64,000 nucleotides of DNA from Glycine soja. Its lineage: Eukaryota > Streptophyta > Magnoliopsida > Fabales > Fabaceae. Positions 44,291 through 56,800 of this stretch are shown here, piece after piece. Made by a program: the position numbers and the translations under genes. The notes beneath the pieces are model-generated. The model searched no databases. It worked only from the letters and a program-made list of their open reading frames with translations, and was not told where the DNA came from. Within the stretch, counting starts at the first letter, position 1. Each line of letters starts with the position of its first letter. The stretch is from positions 16,077,731 through 16,141,730 of the forward strand of contig NC_041008.1 of the NCBI RefSeq assembly GCF_004193775.1, read 5' to 3'.

Positions 44291-46589
44291 ATTCCGCACG
44301 TACATACATATATAGTTCGTGTCTGAGATTAATACTCCACAGGTCTTCAGACAACACAAGTCTAATAAAAACAATAATCTCATTTATCAATAACAGACAC
44401 ATCGCATCCCATTAGTCAAAAATATTATTTTTCTTGAAAACCAACTTACACAGGGACAGGACATACATTCTCATAATTGGGTTCCCTGGCCCCAATTATG
44501 GTATCAAAGTCATAAAATTATAATATACTCCCCTCACCTATTGTGAGTTCTCTGTCAACTCCTCTCTATGTCGCTGAGAGACCTCTTTCGTTCACGTTCA
44601 TCAGTTCAAGCGCAATGTTCTATATACCAAATCGAAGGGACTTTAGTATAGATTTCAAAAATAAGGTTAATAATAACAATCAGGGTCAATTACCCCTGTC
44701 AAAACAAAATGGGCTAAGGGGTATTTTGGGTTCTACGATAAAAGGACATCATTTTGAAATTCCGATCATACTAATGTGACCAGGATTCATTGAAGGTCAC
44801 AAAAACAACATCAATTTTATAAAACGATAACATTTACAACGTCTCATTTTTAGGGGTTTTCAAAGGAAGTGTAAAAACATCCTATTACAGTACCCAAAAC
44901 ACAAGAAACACTAAGAGAATCTCAAAGTAACTAGGAGAAAGACATAGAAGTCAAGATTACCTTAGAGAAATTACAAATGAAAGAATTAAGAGTTTGTTAT
45001 CAGCCGAATCCTTGAGGTGGATTCTGAGGATTCTGCTCCAATTAAAATGTTTCTCTCCGTATGATCATTTGGTGGCAAGCAACCACAGCTCATGGTGGCC
45101 ACCAATGGTCATGGGTGGTGAAGGAGGAGTTTCTAGGGTGGTTTGGCGGAGTTTTGAGAGAGAAAGGTGTGAAAATTGTGTTTTTCACCCTGAAGAATCC
45201 ACTTTTGACGTTAAGCGTGACTTTCGCGTTAAGCGCAAATCCCTCTCAGGTTGGGATTTGTGTTAAGCGCGACAGTTCGCGCTGAGTGCAATTCCTATTG
45301 CACTGAGCTCAATTCCTTCTCGGGTTGGAATTGTGCTTAGCACGCTTCTCACGTTGAGCGAGTTGCAAAAAATTATTATTTTTTAAATCTCAACGGTCAA
45401 AACGTGAAGAAATGGGTTATGAACCTACTAACCAAATTTGAAGGCGACCCAACGGTTAACGAATTTGGGATCACGGTTTAACCTGAACAAGTTTAGGTAA
45501 AACTTGAAATCTCGTAATTTCGACTTAAGTCAATAAAACTCCACATAACTCAACATCCACATCAAACAAATCACACATTGCTAATTCATACAATACCTCA
45601 ACTCATCCAAGTCAATCACATAATCAAATAACACAAGAAATACATTTAAACATCTTTTTACAGTTAGCGAAATTTCAGGACGTTACAATATTCTGATCCC
45701 TAATTGCTTAGGTGAAAAGACCTAAGTTCCTTCATTAAATATCAATCCCTTGCACATTTAACAAAAGAACTTACTTTAAGCTCAATGACCCAAAGATAAT
45801 CATTACCCCTCATCTTATTCCTAGCTTCGAGGTTTAATGGACATTTTACCACAATTCAAGATAAAGAAAGTATTTTCAAATAGCAATTGCATCCAAGAAT
45901 CAAGCTATGAATGGCCAAATCATAACAAGTATGAAGCATAAAAGTAAAAAAGTTAACATGAGAACATAAGGTTCGGATACAATCTAACCCCAATAAGAGA
46001 GGGTTTAGTTACTCATCTTCGAGAATAGCATCCAAAAGCAAGGAAAATGGAGGAACAATGGAAGAAAAGAGTTGGGAAAGAAGAACTTTTTTAAAGGAAG
46101 TGTTTTTACAAAATGAGGAAGTGTGCACAAGGGTATCTATTTATAAAGACCTAAAAAATTTACATTTAAGTGAGTATCTGCTCAAGTCAAAAACTTTATG
46201 CTTAGATAGATATTACAGCTATGCAGTTCTGCACCTCTTTCCAAATTCAGCTTAAGTCAAAAGTTATTTTGCTGAAGCCAATTTTTCTTTGCATCTTTTT
46301 TTTTTTTCATTTTCTCCAAAAAGAAACTTTAATATGGGCCCTCCAATCTCAACTTAAGCACATTGGAGCTAGAATCTTCACTTCAAGCTTTCATTGAACC
46401 TTGTTCCAAAATAATTATTATTTGATCCAATTCAAAAATCTTTCAAAATGGTTCATCTATAAGCATGTGAAATCTAATAAAATAATAAGTTAAAAAGAAA
46501 CAAATTACAAGTTAACAATTTACATTAAAAAAGATGAGATAATTATCTAAATCCACATGTCTCCACTTAAGTATTTCTAACAATTATCA

Positions 46590-46782
46590 ATTAACAAATT
46601 GCATACTCCCATGGCCATATGCCACTTAACTCAATCCTCCACCACAAATAAAACTAGTCAAGAACTTATCCTAAGTAGGAAATTGACAACCAAATCACAC
46701 AAAAAAAAAATTGTTTTGTATGCTGTTATATTGTCTGAACTTTGAAAGATTTCACAAAACTAGTAAACAGAAAAATTAATAT
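46590..46782 (+). promoter_or_regulatory. proximal promoter of SDR copy 3
   Basis: Shares ACTCCCA, CAATCCTCCACCAC, AACTAGT, ACTTATCC, GAAATTGACAAC and AATCACACA, in order, with 52573-52675 upstream of SDR copy 4. Upstream of CAAATTGCATACTCCC the homology is broken by retroelement DNA, leaving about 190 bases of ancestral promoter attached to the gene. Confidence 0.5.
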
Positions 46783-49700
46783 ATGGCAAAAACAAAGTTG
46801 AGCTGCATCAAAGACGAAAGATGGTCACTCCATGGCATGACAGCTCTAGTGACTGGAGCCACACGAGGCATAGGGTTCGTTCTCTAGTGTCTTTTCACTT
46901 CTTTATATTAATTCCTCAGTTGTTGTTATTAATTTATTATTATATTCTTTTTTCCATTGTGAATTAGGCATGCAATAGCAGAAGAGTTGGCAGAATTTGG
47001 GGCAGTGGTGCATATATGTGCACGTAAACAACAAGATATTGATAGATGTTTGGAAGAATGGAGTAAGAAAGAATTTCGCATAACAGGGTCGGCATGTGAT
47101 GTACTATATCGAGACCAACGTGAAAATTTAATGAAAAATGTTGCTTCAATCTTTCACGGAAAGCTCAACATTCTGGTAAGTAAGCCTGACCCTCCTATTT
47201 AGATTCAAGTCTACACCATTAGTCTTCTTAATTAGATATAGATAATGGTTTTCTATAGATAAACAATACTGGAACAAATACACCAAAGAACCTCATAGAT
47301 TATACTGCAGAAGATGTAACCACGATAATGGGAACTAATTTTGAGTCTAGTTACCACCTATGCCAACTAGCACATCCACTTCTAAAAGCATCTGGATATG
47401 GGAGCATAGTATTCATATCCTCCATTGCAGGTCTTAAAGCTTTGCCTCTTTGTTCTATCTATGGCCCCTCTAAAGGTATGTTTTTCCTATGTTTAACTAG
47501 AACGCCACGTGATAAATTTGGAGTTGCAAAAGAGCATAATCAATCAGCATATAAATTTTATTCAGGAGCTATGAATCAATTGACCAAGAACATAGCATTG
47601 GAATGGGCAAAGGATAATATTCGTGCAAATACCGTGGCACCTGGACCTGTTAAGACCTTACTTCTGGATTCTTTCGTGGTATGTATACACTCCGAGGCAT
47701 ATAAAGATAGATTCACATCATTCATCTTTGTTATATGTTCTTAAGGCATGTTTAGGGAGGACCATTTTATACGAAAAGAAAAGGGAAGACAGATTTTCTA
47801 CTTTTAATTTTTCTAATTATTTTAAATAAAAGAAATAAATTAATAAATTAGTAATATAAGTTTGATGTATTATTTATTTATTTATTTATTTTTATAAATA
47901 TTCTATATTTCTTTTAACTTATAAATAAATAGTATAAATGTTTATTTGATATTACCATTTTCTTAATTTTGCATGTAAATTTTATCCTTAGATTATTTTT
48001 CGGCGTATTTAATCTCACATTTTTTTAAACATGATTAAGTTTTTTTCCATATAATTTAATATATTGTTATTTATTTTTCAAAATCATCACTTTAATTTCT
48101 AAGTTTTTACTTTTAGTATTTATCATTAAACACTTAAAAATATTAAATTATTGACGTCAGTATGCATCACGTTTGTAAAAAGTATTATAGGTAACTAATT
48201 CATCACTTATTTACTTTTTTTTTTACATTTTTTCTAATTTATTTTATTATCATTCATAATAAATAAGGTAAAAATATACAAAGTGGTCTGACAAGAACTT
48301 ATGACCTAACTTTGACATCTTTAATAAATAGATCAAACCAAACTAGACCTTACTTATATTAGATGGTAGGTATTTGACAAACCACCTAACTATCTTATTT
48401 TTATGCTTATTTACTTGTGAATTATGATATAAAAAAATGAGAAAGTCTAAAAGACAATGGATGTGTGTGTATTGAGTGAGGGGAAAAAAGAAAATAAGTG
48501 GAGAATTAATTATTTATGTGTGTGTTCATGTTGAGAGTATATGAAGTGTGCATGTTTTTTTTTCTTCTAAGATATATGTGTTTTCGAGAAGGAAGAAACA
48601 ATATATTGTGAGTGGGAGACTTTAGAATGTTTTATGCAATATGTAAGTGACCTTATAGTGTTGAACAAGGCAAAAAAATATAATGAATATTATTTTGAAA
48701 ATGCATGATTATTAATTTTATATCGATTTTCAATTAAACTTATACATTATATTTAAGGCTTAATTTTTTTGCCTACAAATATGTTACTTTTTTTTTTCTC
48801 TTTTAGTCTTTTTTTTTTCATTTTTCATCCTATAATTTTTTTTCATTTTTTTGTCTAATTTTTTTTTTCATTTTTAATTAGTATTGTAAATTCCGATTAT
48901 GTATATGAAACTTTTTTATGACGTGTCATTATGCTTATGTCAATTTTATGTGTTGACTTCAATATCAATAATATTTAATGTTTTTAAATAGAATTTTACA
49001 ACAAGGACTAAAAATAAAAATTTTAGAACTTATAGGAGCAATTTTCGAGGGAAGGGTTGATATTACATGGATGAAAAGTGAAAAAAATTTAAATTAAAGG
49101 GAAAAAATATAACTAAGCCTTATTTCAATTGTGCAATTTTTGAATCATTTGTTAACATAATATTTAATAGAAATACTAAATCTGTGATTGTATGAATACA
49201 TGATTTTGATGATGCCAAAGAATAATTAAATAAGGTTGCGTTCAAGATTACTTCAACAAACATTCATAAAAGTTAAGCATTGCTTCCATATTAATACAAG
49301 GTTGCTTCAACAAGCAAGCATTGCTTCAAGATTAATTCAACATCAAGCTTTGCTTCAAAACAAAGTATTTCCAAGACATCCAAGGTTGTGGTAATCGATT
49401 ACCAGCAATGAAACTCTTGAAATTCAATTTAAAAAGTCATGATCCTTCAAAATATAATTGTAATCGATTATCAGAAACCTGTAATTGATTACCAGTGAAA
49501 AAATTCAGAAAAAACTTTTTGAAAAGACACATCTCTTCAAACCATTTTAGAAAGACACGAAGGGCCTATATATGTGTGTGTCTGATTTCAAAAAGTAAAA
49601 GAGTTATTCCAATAGAACTTCATTGTCAAATGCTCTCTTAACAACTCTCAGGCACACACTTACAAATCTATTGAGAGTTCATCTAGGAACTTCAAATTGT

Positions 49701-50919
49701 ATTATCCACTTTAAAGAAGAGAAATCTTTTTGTTCATCTTAGAAAGTAAGTTGTAATCAAGAGATTGATTGTCTCTTGAATTGTAAGTTTCCTGAACACA
49801 AAGGAAAGTGATTCCTTGGGTGTTCAGAAGTTGTAAAAAAGATTTTTATAAAGATTGTGGAAAATCTCAAGTGGGTTGTTTGATGACTGAATGTAGACAT
49901 AAGGCGTGACCGAACCAATATAAATCAAGTTTGCATTTCTCTCTTCCCTTATCTCATTTATATTATTACAATCAATTTTTTCTTACACGTTTAAAAGAAC
50001 ATTGTTAAATTGATTACTTCTTGTTCTTCTTCTGTATTCTAAGCCTACTATTTAAAAAAGGGAGTTAAAAGTTTGTTAGTGGGACTTTTGAAACTTAATT
50101 CACTCCTCCATTCTTAAAATTATTGAGGTCACTTGTCCAACAAAATTTATATTGACATGATACTCTTCTACATTCTCACATTATTTTTCCGTTAAATATT
50201 GAATGCTAAGTTAAGAGATAGACCAAAATTATATAATTAAAATAATAAGATAATCAAATTGACATAAAAATAAAGGAACTAAATTTGTAAAATTAAAAAA
50301 TAGGGAAACCTAAAGTATAAATAAAGACTAAATACAATATTTGTCCTTCCTTTGTTAACATATTTTGCTAAGACTAAACATTAATTTTACATCAGTTGTC
50401 AAATGTAATTAATACAAAACCAATTTAAAAAATATCCACTTATTTAAAAAAATATAAAACTCATTTTGCATGAGTTGTTGGAAAAAATCCAAATCCTACA
50501 TCGATTAAAAATAAAGTTAAATTAAAATATATAAATGAGGAATAACTCTCACCCTTTTAACTAGCTTTTGAGATTGAGTGATCCTAAACTCATTTAGTGC
50601 CCATAAATTAATACCAGTGAAGTACTTTTATTGCCGTGTTACATATTTCGTACAGTTGTATGTCAATCTTTTTTGTTCTCGTGCATATTGTGTTATTAAT
50701 TAATTCAGCAGCAACCATGCTCAAAATTATGTATTGCTCTTGTTATAGAAATCTGGTAATGAAGCGGATAAAGCCATTGAGGCTATAGTGTCTCAAGCAC
50801 CGGTTGGTCGACTTGGAGATCCTGAGGACATATCAGCAATGGTTGCTTTCCTTTGCCTTCCAGCTGCGTCATTCATCACTGGCCAGATTATAAATGTGGA
50901 CGGGGGTTGTACAATTTAA
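46783..50919 (+). CDS. tropinone-reductase-like short-chain dehydrogenase, copy 3
   Basis: Five exons: 46783-46874, 46968-47175, 47259-47475, 47566-47678 and 50749-50919, with GT/AG borders and the family's phases, giving 266 residues. The protein starts MAKTKLSCIKDERWSLHG. The cofactor loop TGATRGIG is at 24-31, CARKQ follows, and the active site is Ser155, Tyr168, Lys172 (IYGPSKG). NNAG reads NNTG (102-105), preceded by Ile instead of Val. The C-terminus is GQIINVDGGCTI. It is clearly more diverged from copies 1 and 2 than they are from each other. Introns 1-3 are compact (83-93 bases), but intron 4 is 3070 bases and carries a SIRE-like solo LTR and a MITE. AATAAA lies at 50979-50984. The substrate is unknown. 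Confidence 0.9.
48750..49115. mobile_element. MITE-like element in intron 4 of SDR copy 3
   Basis: The left end is TAAGGCTTAATTTTTTTGCC; the right end, reverse-complemented, is ATAAGGCTTAGTTATATTTT. T/A-rich arms are followed on each side by a (T)n-rich or (A)n-rich stretch. Flanking sequence does not give a perfect 9-bp duplication, so class and borders are provisional. Confidence 0.45.
49183..50142 (+). mobile_element. SIRE-like (Ty1/copia) solo LTR in intron 4 of SDR copy 3
   Basis: It starts TGTGATTGTATGAATACATG and runs into ATTTTGATGATGCCAAAGAA. It contains the GTAATCGATTACCAG words typical of soybean SIRE LTRs (three variants at 49391-49490) and ends AGGTCACTTGTCCAACA. The 960-bp unit is flanked by AAATC (49178-49182) and AAATT (50143-50147), one mismatch in five. 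No internal sequence remains. Assignment to SIRE rests on remembered LTR wording. Confidence 0.75.
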
Positions 50920-51230
50920 AGTTAACTTATTTATGTTTTTAATCCCTCGAATTAGAGATCTATTTTCTTAGTCTTCTAAATAAAAATGTATTAGTAATTA
51001 GTTGTTGTTTTAAGTACTATATATTTCAAGTGTTATAATGTTAATTTGTACTGAGAAGTTTTTTTCAATCATTTTTTAGATAATTTTCAAACGAATTTAT
51101 ATATTTTGCTTTAATTAGTTTCATGATGAAACAAATATCGTTTTGTCCATGAAAATTAAAGGTGAAAGATCAGAAAATATTTAAAAAAATAATTACTGAA
51201 CTGGTTATATATTTTAATCTTTTGAAAATG

Positions 51231-51284
<54 letters not shown>

Positions 51285-52459
51285 TATAGGCTTATATAAA
51301 TTTTTGGTCCCTATAAAATAAGTTTTTATTTTAATCCTTTAATGATTTTAAGAAAATTTGTTTTTATATGTTGTCAAATAACGTTAATTAACAACGTAAT
51401 AATAACATTGATAATTACTCATTAATTTATCAGGTGATTAAGAAATCTGATATAAGAACTACATCTAATTTCTCTTAATAAATTATACTTAAATCTCTCA
51501 TTTAACTAATCCAACTTCATCAATTGTTTTAATGGTACGAGGTCAAAGTGCAAACATGCATAAACATGTTCTACTCATAGGGTATAATGAATCTCAAACA
51601 ATATTATTCTTACCTATATATAATAGCAAACCACGATCATAACCAACATTGCACACCACATGTAGAACAATAGTTATGAAACTTGGTTTGCTTCGGTCAG
51701 ATCGATCCAATTATGACTTAGTGATCTAACCGGATCAATTTTATTATTGGATTTGTTATGTAATTAACCTAGCCGGCTAGACAGTGCTGTTTTGGATATT
51801 TTTGGGGTTCGAAACAAAAATTAAAAAAGAAACCCTAAACAACGGAGACGTATTTCATAAATAATTAATCAACAAAAAATTTCATGAATTTATAAATTCA
51901 ACCATAAAAAAATAATACACAAAATTCTTATATATTAAAAAGTTCACCAAAATGAAGTTAATAATTTTTTTTCAGATTTTTTAAAAGTTATGGGATCCCT
52001 CAAAATGAGAACTCTGAGTCGTCGATCACCTTGTGCATGTGTTCGAGATGACATTGCAATTAGGTATCGAATCTTGGTGGAACCGGTCTGACCCAACCAG
52101 TTTTACAAAAAAAATAAAAGAATAAAAAATGGACCACCACTATGACATCATTTTGATGTCTTAATTATTATTATTGATTGTTATCTTGAATTTTAGAATA
52201 TGAATGAACTTTTCTTACTCAAATAATGTTAGTTATATACTTATATATAATAGATACATATATAATTTTAAATTTTTAATATATATCTATCAATTTTTTT
52301 AATTTTTAATATATATCTATCAAATCGGATCGATTAGTGATCCACCAGTTAGACCATTGACCCACTATTTCGATCGGATTAATGATAAATTTCATAATTA
52401 TGACCACACAAAATACTCTTATTTAACAATTTTAAATTTTACCTATCACGTAATAATTT
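50920..52459. other. spacer between SDR copies 3 and 4
   Basis: Holds a (TA)n run (51233-51279). A probable non-autonomous DNA element lies at about 51670-52405: inverted ends A(G/A)TTATGAAA with GATCGATCC/GATCGGAT words at both sides (left CAGATCGATCCAATTATGAC, right AAATCGGATCGATTAGTGAT). No target duplication could be fixed. No gene is seen. Confidence 0.4.
51233..51279. repeat. (TA)n microsatellite
   Basis: About 23 AT dinucleotides without interruption. Confidence 0.95.
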
Positions 52460-52611
52460 AATTTATATAATTATTGATATTACCACAAATTACGTACTCC
52501 CAACTATACGTCACTGAAACCCAATCCTCCACCATAATTTATATAATTATTGATATTACTTCAAATTACGTACTCCCAACGATACGTCACTGAACCCAAT
52601 CCTCCACCACA
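52460..52611. repeat. 76-bp tandem duplication in the SDR copy 4 promoter
   Basis: Two adjacent units (52460-52535 and 52536-52611) share AATTTATATAATTATTGATA and CAAATTACGTACTCCCAAC, differing at only a few positions. The corresponding promoter of SDR copy 3 has a single version. Confidence 0.85.
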
Positions 52612-52732
52612 AAACTAGTGAAGACTCAAGACACTTATCCGAAGTATGAAATTGACAACAAAATCACACAACTATTTTGCAGATGCTATTTTTATTTGAT
52701 GGATCTAACTAAACTAGTAAGCAAAAAAATTA

Positions 52733-52823
52733 ATGGCAAAACCAAAGTTGAGGTGCGCCAAAGACGAAAGATGGTCGCTCCATGACAGCCAGCTCTAGTG
52801 ACAGGAGGCACTCGAAGCATAGG
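52733..52823 (+). pseudogene. exon 1 of a broken tropinone-reductase-like SDR (copy 4)
   Basis: Begins ATGGCAAAACCAAAGTTGAG (MAKPKLRCAKDERWSLH), very close to copy 3. A net one-base change where copy 3 has GGCATGACAGC shifts the frame and brings a TAG two codons later. The cofactor loop region would also read GGTRSIG rather than GATRGIG. The GT donor at 52824 and about 150 bases of intron 1 (GTTCGTTCAATTCTC) follow. No intact exon 2 follows; half of one appears at 61801. Confidence 0.85.
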
Positions 52824-53865
52824 GTTCGTTCAATTCTCTATTATCAATCTCATATCTCACCTCTAACAGGGACGTATATGTCTTTTACTTCACTTAAGTA
52901 AATTCCTGTTACTAAAAAAAACTAAATTATCATCAATTTATTGCATATTCACATACAAACAGTCATTTATCCTACTTATTTTATATCGCACTTCTCTCTC
53001 CTTTTTTTACATCTCTTTTTATTGTCCAAAAAACATATGAATTAAATGTAAAAGTATAATGTTTTTCAATAAATGACCGAAAAACATAAGGATATAGGAA
53101 TTGGGTGGATAAAGGGCTTTTTTTAATGAAAGAATTGGTTGATACGGAGGGGTTTGAAAGAAATAATTTAGTCATAATATTCATACAATTATTATTTCTA
53201 AAAAGATTATCATAGGTTTTTTATGTAAAATTAATATATATATTCCTATTTCTCTATTTTAAAAAATTCAATTACAATTTTAATTAATTATTACGCAATA
53301 ATGAATTTTTTTGTAAAAATTACTAATATTCCAACACACTACTCCCAACGATACGGAACCCAACCATATCCGACCTCTCGATTGTTATAAAAATAAAATA
53401 AAATAAAATAAAAGGAATAAATAAGAATAAGAGGTAAAGTCTTATACTAAATAACAAAATCACATTAGTAAATTAACTTCAAAATATAACAAAACATGGA
53501 TTAACAATGCAATATAACATACAATTAGCATAAAGAAAATAATGTTAAGGGATAAATTTTAAATAACCTGGGTCAAAATACGCAAATGTTATCCTTAGAG
53601 AGAGAATGTCCTCACTGCATTGGTAGAAAAAAATCAGATTATGCTCTATTCCAAAGATACGACAATTTATTTGTTCTGATCGTGTGTAGTGAAAGGATCT
53701 TTGAACCTTCTGAATATTAATGTTCTTGCTCTAAAAAAAATAATTTTTATAAGAAAAGGAAGAGAAGAAACTTAGAGAAGATAACATTATTTTTTCTGCT
53801 TGTCTTTTTTGCTAAAGGAGAAAAAAGATATATATAGACACAACCCAATAATCTTGTTATGTGTA
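52824..53865. other. intron 1 remnant and a second SDR-promoter-like segment
   Basis: 52824-52980 is intron 1 of the broken SDR. Roughly 53020-53390 again resembles the upstream region of copies 3 and 4 (CAATTATTATTTCTAAAAA, then ACTCCCAACGATACGGAACC), but no ATG or exon follows. It may be the promoter of a further SDR copy whose exons were lost. The rest shows no gene. Confidence 0.35.
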
Positions 53866-56800
53866 ACGTTAAGAAGGAGTAGTCTAGGAAAATTACATTT
53901 TTGCCCTCACTTTATTTGTTGACACTTGTTAATTTTTTTGGTTTTATGGTCTTTTTAGTCTAGGGAAATTACATTTTTAACCTCACTTTATTTGTTGACA
54001 CATGTCAATTTTTTTGGTTTTATGGTCTTTTTGGTTTAAGATGGAAAATTTGAAGAACAGAAAGTTCACGTAGGCTTGCTTGCAATCGTCATTCTTCTCT
54101 CCCTCAACCCTAAGCTTTCATTTTCTTTTTTCATCATCTCTCTTGATTGGTGTTGTATTTTGGGTTTCTGTTAGGGTTTCATGGTTTAAATCTATGTAAA
54201 TGAGTAATTTTAATGGGTTTTTGTTTGGATTTTGTTTCGCTATTGCTTTTTGAGTTTTGGGTCTCTCCAACGTTCGTTGTTTCTCTTTGAGTTTAGGATT
54301 TTCATTTCATTCTTTACAACATCAACACCGAAGAGTCCAGTAGAAACGATATTATTTTGCTACCCATTTCTTTTTTCCTTAATCATTTTCTTGGTTTTGT
54401 TCTTTTTCAGTGAGAGCGCTTCTCCATCCAGAGATAGAAAGGTTTTTTCTACATCATCAACCCCAAAGAGTCTAGTATTGGCCTCTGAAACGGTATTCTT
54501 CTGCTACCCAGTTCTTTTTTCCTTAATTATTTTCTTGGTTTTGTTCTTTTTCAGTGAAAGTGAAAAGATATTCTTTATACATAGACGGTATTATTCTGCT
54601 TCCCACTTTTTTCCCAAGACATAGGATGGAGAGAAGAGAATATAGACAAGAAAAGTAAGATAGTTCTAACTTGATAGCAAAACAACATAAAACGATATGA
54701 ACTTGGGATGGAGTATTGATTCATGGGTGACAGTGATGTTTTGATGTGTTCAATTTTTTAAAGGATATTTTTTCCGAATCCACTTGGCTGTAGAAAAGTG
54801 GTTTCTCTCTTTCTATTTTTTTATCATTCTTTCATTTTTGAATGAGTCAACCTAGTGCGTACCTCCCAATGAGCTGAGAAATATGTTATTGCAACAACTG
54901 AAAACTTGATTACCCTTCCTCTATTCTATTGTCATGTTCTTGTTAAGTGTTACCGGTATTATTATTATTATTTATGTTTTGCATTATTTTGTCAAAAAAA
55001 AATCTTATTTATCAATCCAATTACTCTTTTCTTTTGTCCAGGATATCAATGTATGGTCAGACTTCCTATCATCAACCTTTTCCACTTTGATAATATATTT
55101 GTCATTTAATTATTCGTTATCGCTGAAACCGATTTAACATACAAACCTTGCTTTACAATTCACTAAATTTAATATCACTTGATACTGAATTCAGAATTGG
55201 TTGGTTTGTATTTGAGTTTGTTTAAATACATTTTCTATTTACAGTACGTAACAAATTAAAACACAGGCCCAAAGTTAATTGGTATTTACTTTGAAAAAAA
55301 ATCACAAAATAAATTATATTGATTAAGTACCGTGAAATAAAAATTTGATTTTATTTGTATTACAAAAAGATCAAATATAGGTTAATTTGATATTCTATAC
55401 TAATTAATTTTTAAATACTTCCTGTGTAAAGCGTATGAACATCGTGTATGTATAATATATTCCTACTACTAATATAACATTGGATTCCATTTTCTTGCAT
55501 GCACAAATATCACATTGAATCATCAACTAAAATTGTCTTCGATGTGTACCAATGGATATTTACGTCATTGATATTTCTTTTCATTATGTTTATTTACTTT
55601 TTCAAGAAGTTATTATTATCTGTCAAATATGTCTTTTCAGTTACATCTACTATATCTAATATCTAATATAAAGGAGTAGTCTAGGGAAATTACATTTTTG
55701 ACCTCACTTTATTTGTTGACACGTGTCAATTTTTTTGGTTTTATGGTTTTGAAGGACAGAAAGCTCACACAAGCTTGCTTGCTTACTGTAATGTAATGGT
55801 TATAGAGAGTTAGTATTTATTAAATTGATGGAAGCATCAAAAGGTTGCAGAGAAAAAGAGAGAGGCATGGCAGCGCTTGCAGTATAGATCACGTGTGGTA
55901 TGTTTATCTTCTTACCTTTATCTACAAAAAAAAAAAAAATGAGAAGTACAGATCAAGTGTGGTAGGATTGGAAGTGCAGATTTTGAATGAAAAGAGAAGA
56001 AAATAAAAAATAAAAAACTTTCTCTAAGCTAGAAAAAATAAAAAAAACTTTCTTTCTTTCCCATCTAAGATAGAAAAAATGAAAAAATTATCATTCTTCT
56101 CTCCCTCAACCCTAAGCTTTCATTTTCTCTTTTCATCATCTCTCTTGGTTGGTGTTGTATTTTGGGTTTCTGTTAGGGTTTCATGGTTTAAATATATGTA
56201 AATGAGTAATTTGTCTGGGTTTTGTTTCGCGGTTGCTTTTTGAGTTTAGGGTCTCTACAACATTCGTTGTTGCTCTTTGAGTTTAGGATTTTCATTTCAT
56301 TCTTTACAACATCAACACCAACACCGAAGAGTCCAGTAAAAATAGTATTATTTTGCTATCCATTTCTTTTTTGCTTAATCATTTTCTTGGTTTTGTTCTT
56401 TTTCAGTGAGAGCGCTTCTTCATCGAGAGATACAAAGACTTTTACTACAACATCAACCCCAAAGAGTCCAGTATTGGCCTCTGAAACAATATTCTTCTCC
56501 TACCCGTTCTTTTTTCCTTAATTATTTTCTCGGTTTTGTTCTTTTCCAGTGAAAGCACTTCTCCATCAAGAGATACAAAGGTATTCTTTACACATCAGTA
56601 ACGTCCAGAGTAGAATGGTATTCTGCTTTCCACTTTTTTTTTTCGAGACATAGGAGGGAGAGAAGAGAATATAGATAGGGGAAGTAAAATAGTTCTAACT
56701 TGATAGCAAAACAACATAAAATTGAATATGAACTGGGATTGAGTATCGATTCATGGGGTGACAGTGATGTTTTGCTTCTTCAAGAAATAATGTGTCTAAA

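Larger units (their letters stand above)
42981..45687 (-). mobile_element. solo LTR of a Ty3/gypsy-type element
   Basis: The plus strand starts TGTAAAGACTTGTC and ends GACGTTACA, so the minus-strand LTR opens TGTAACGTCCTGAAATTTCG. A perfect 5-bp target duplication ATATT lies at 42976-42980 and 45688-45692. At 2707 bp it is a long LTR. It contains a (CA)15(TA)6 microsatellite, a degenerate minisatellite (43985-44290), and GTTAAGCGCAA-type words near 45210-45290. No internal domain remains, so intra-element LTR recombination has removed it. Confidence 0.85.
42646..46589. mobile_element. nested retroelement-derived insertion in the SDR copy 3 promoter
   Basis: The outer sequence (42646-42980 plus 45693-46589, about 1.2 kb) interrupts the SDR promoter homology and reads like an old LTR. 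Its start GACAAGCATACCAACTCC resembles the GGCAAGTGCACCAAATCG near the edge of the gypsy LTR at 58250. A younger gypsy-type solo LTR is inserted into it at 42981-45687. Outer borders are set by loss and return of SDR promoter homology and are good to some tens of bases only. Confidence 0.45.

Noticed and set aside
54232..54624. 130-codon open frame and its relatives at 56222 and 57266
   Set aside because: Low-complexity Phe/Leu/Ser strings in a repeated block; frames are not conserved between copies and no domain is visible.
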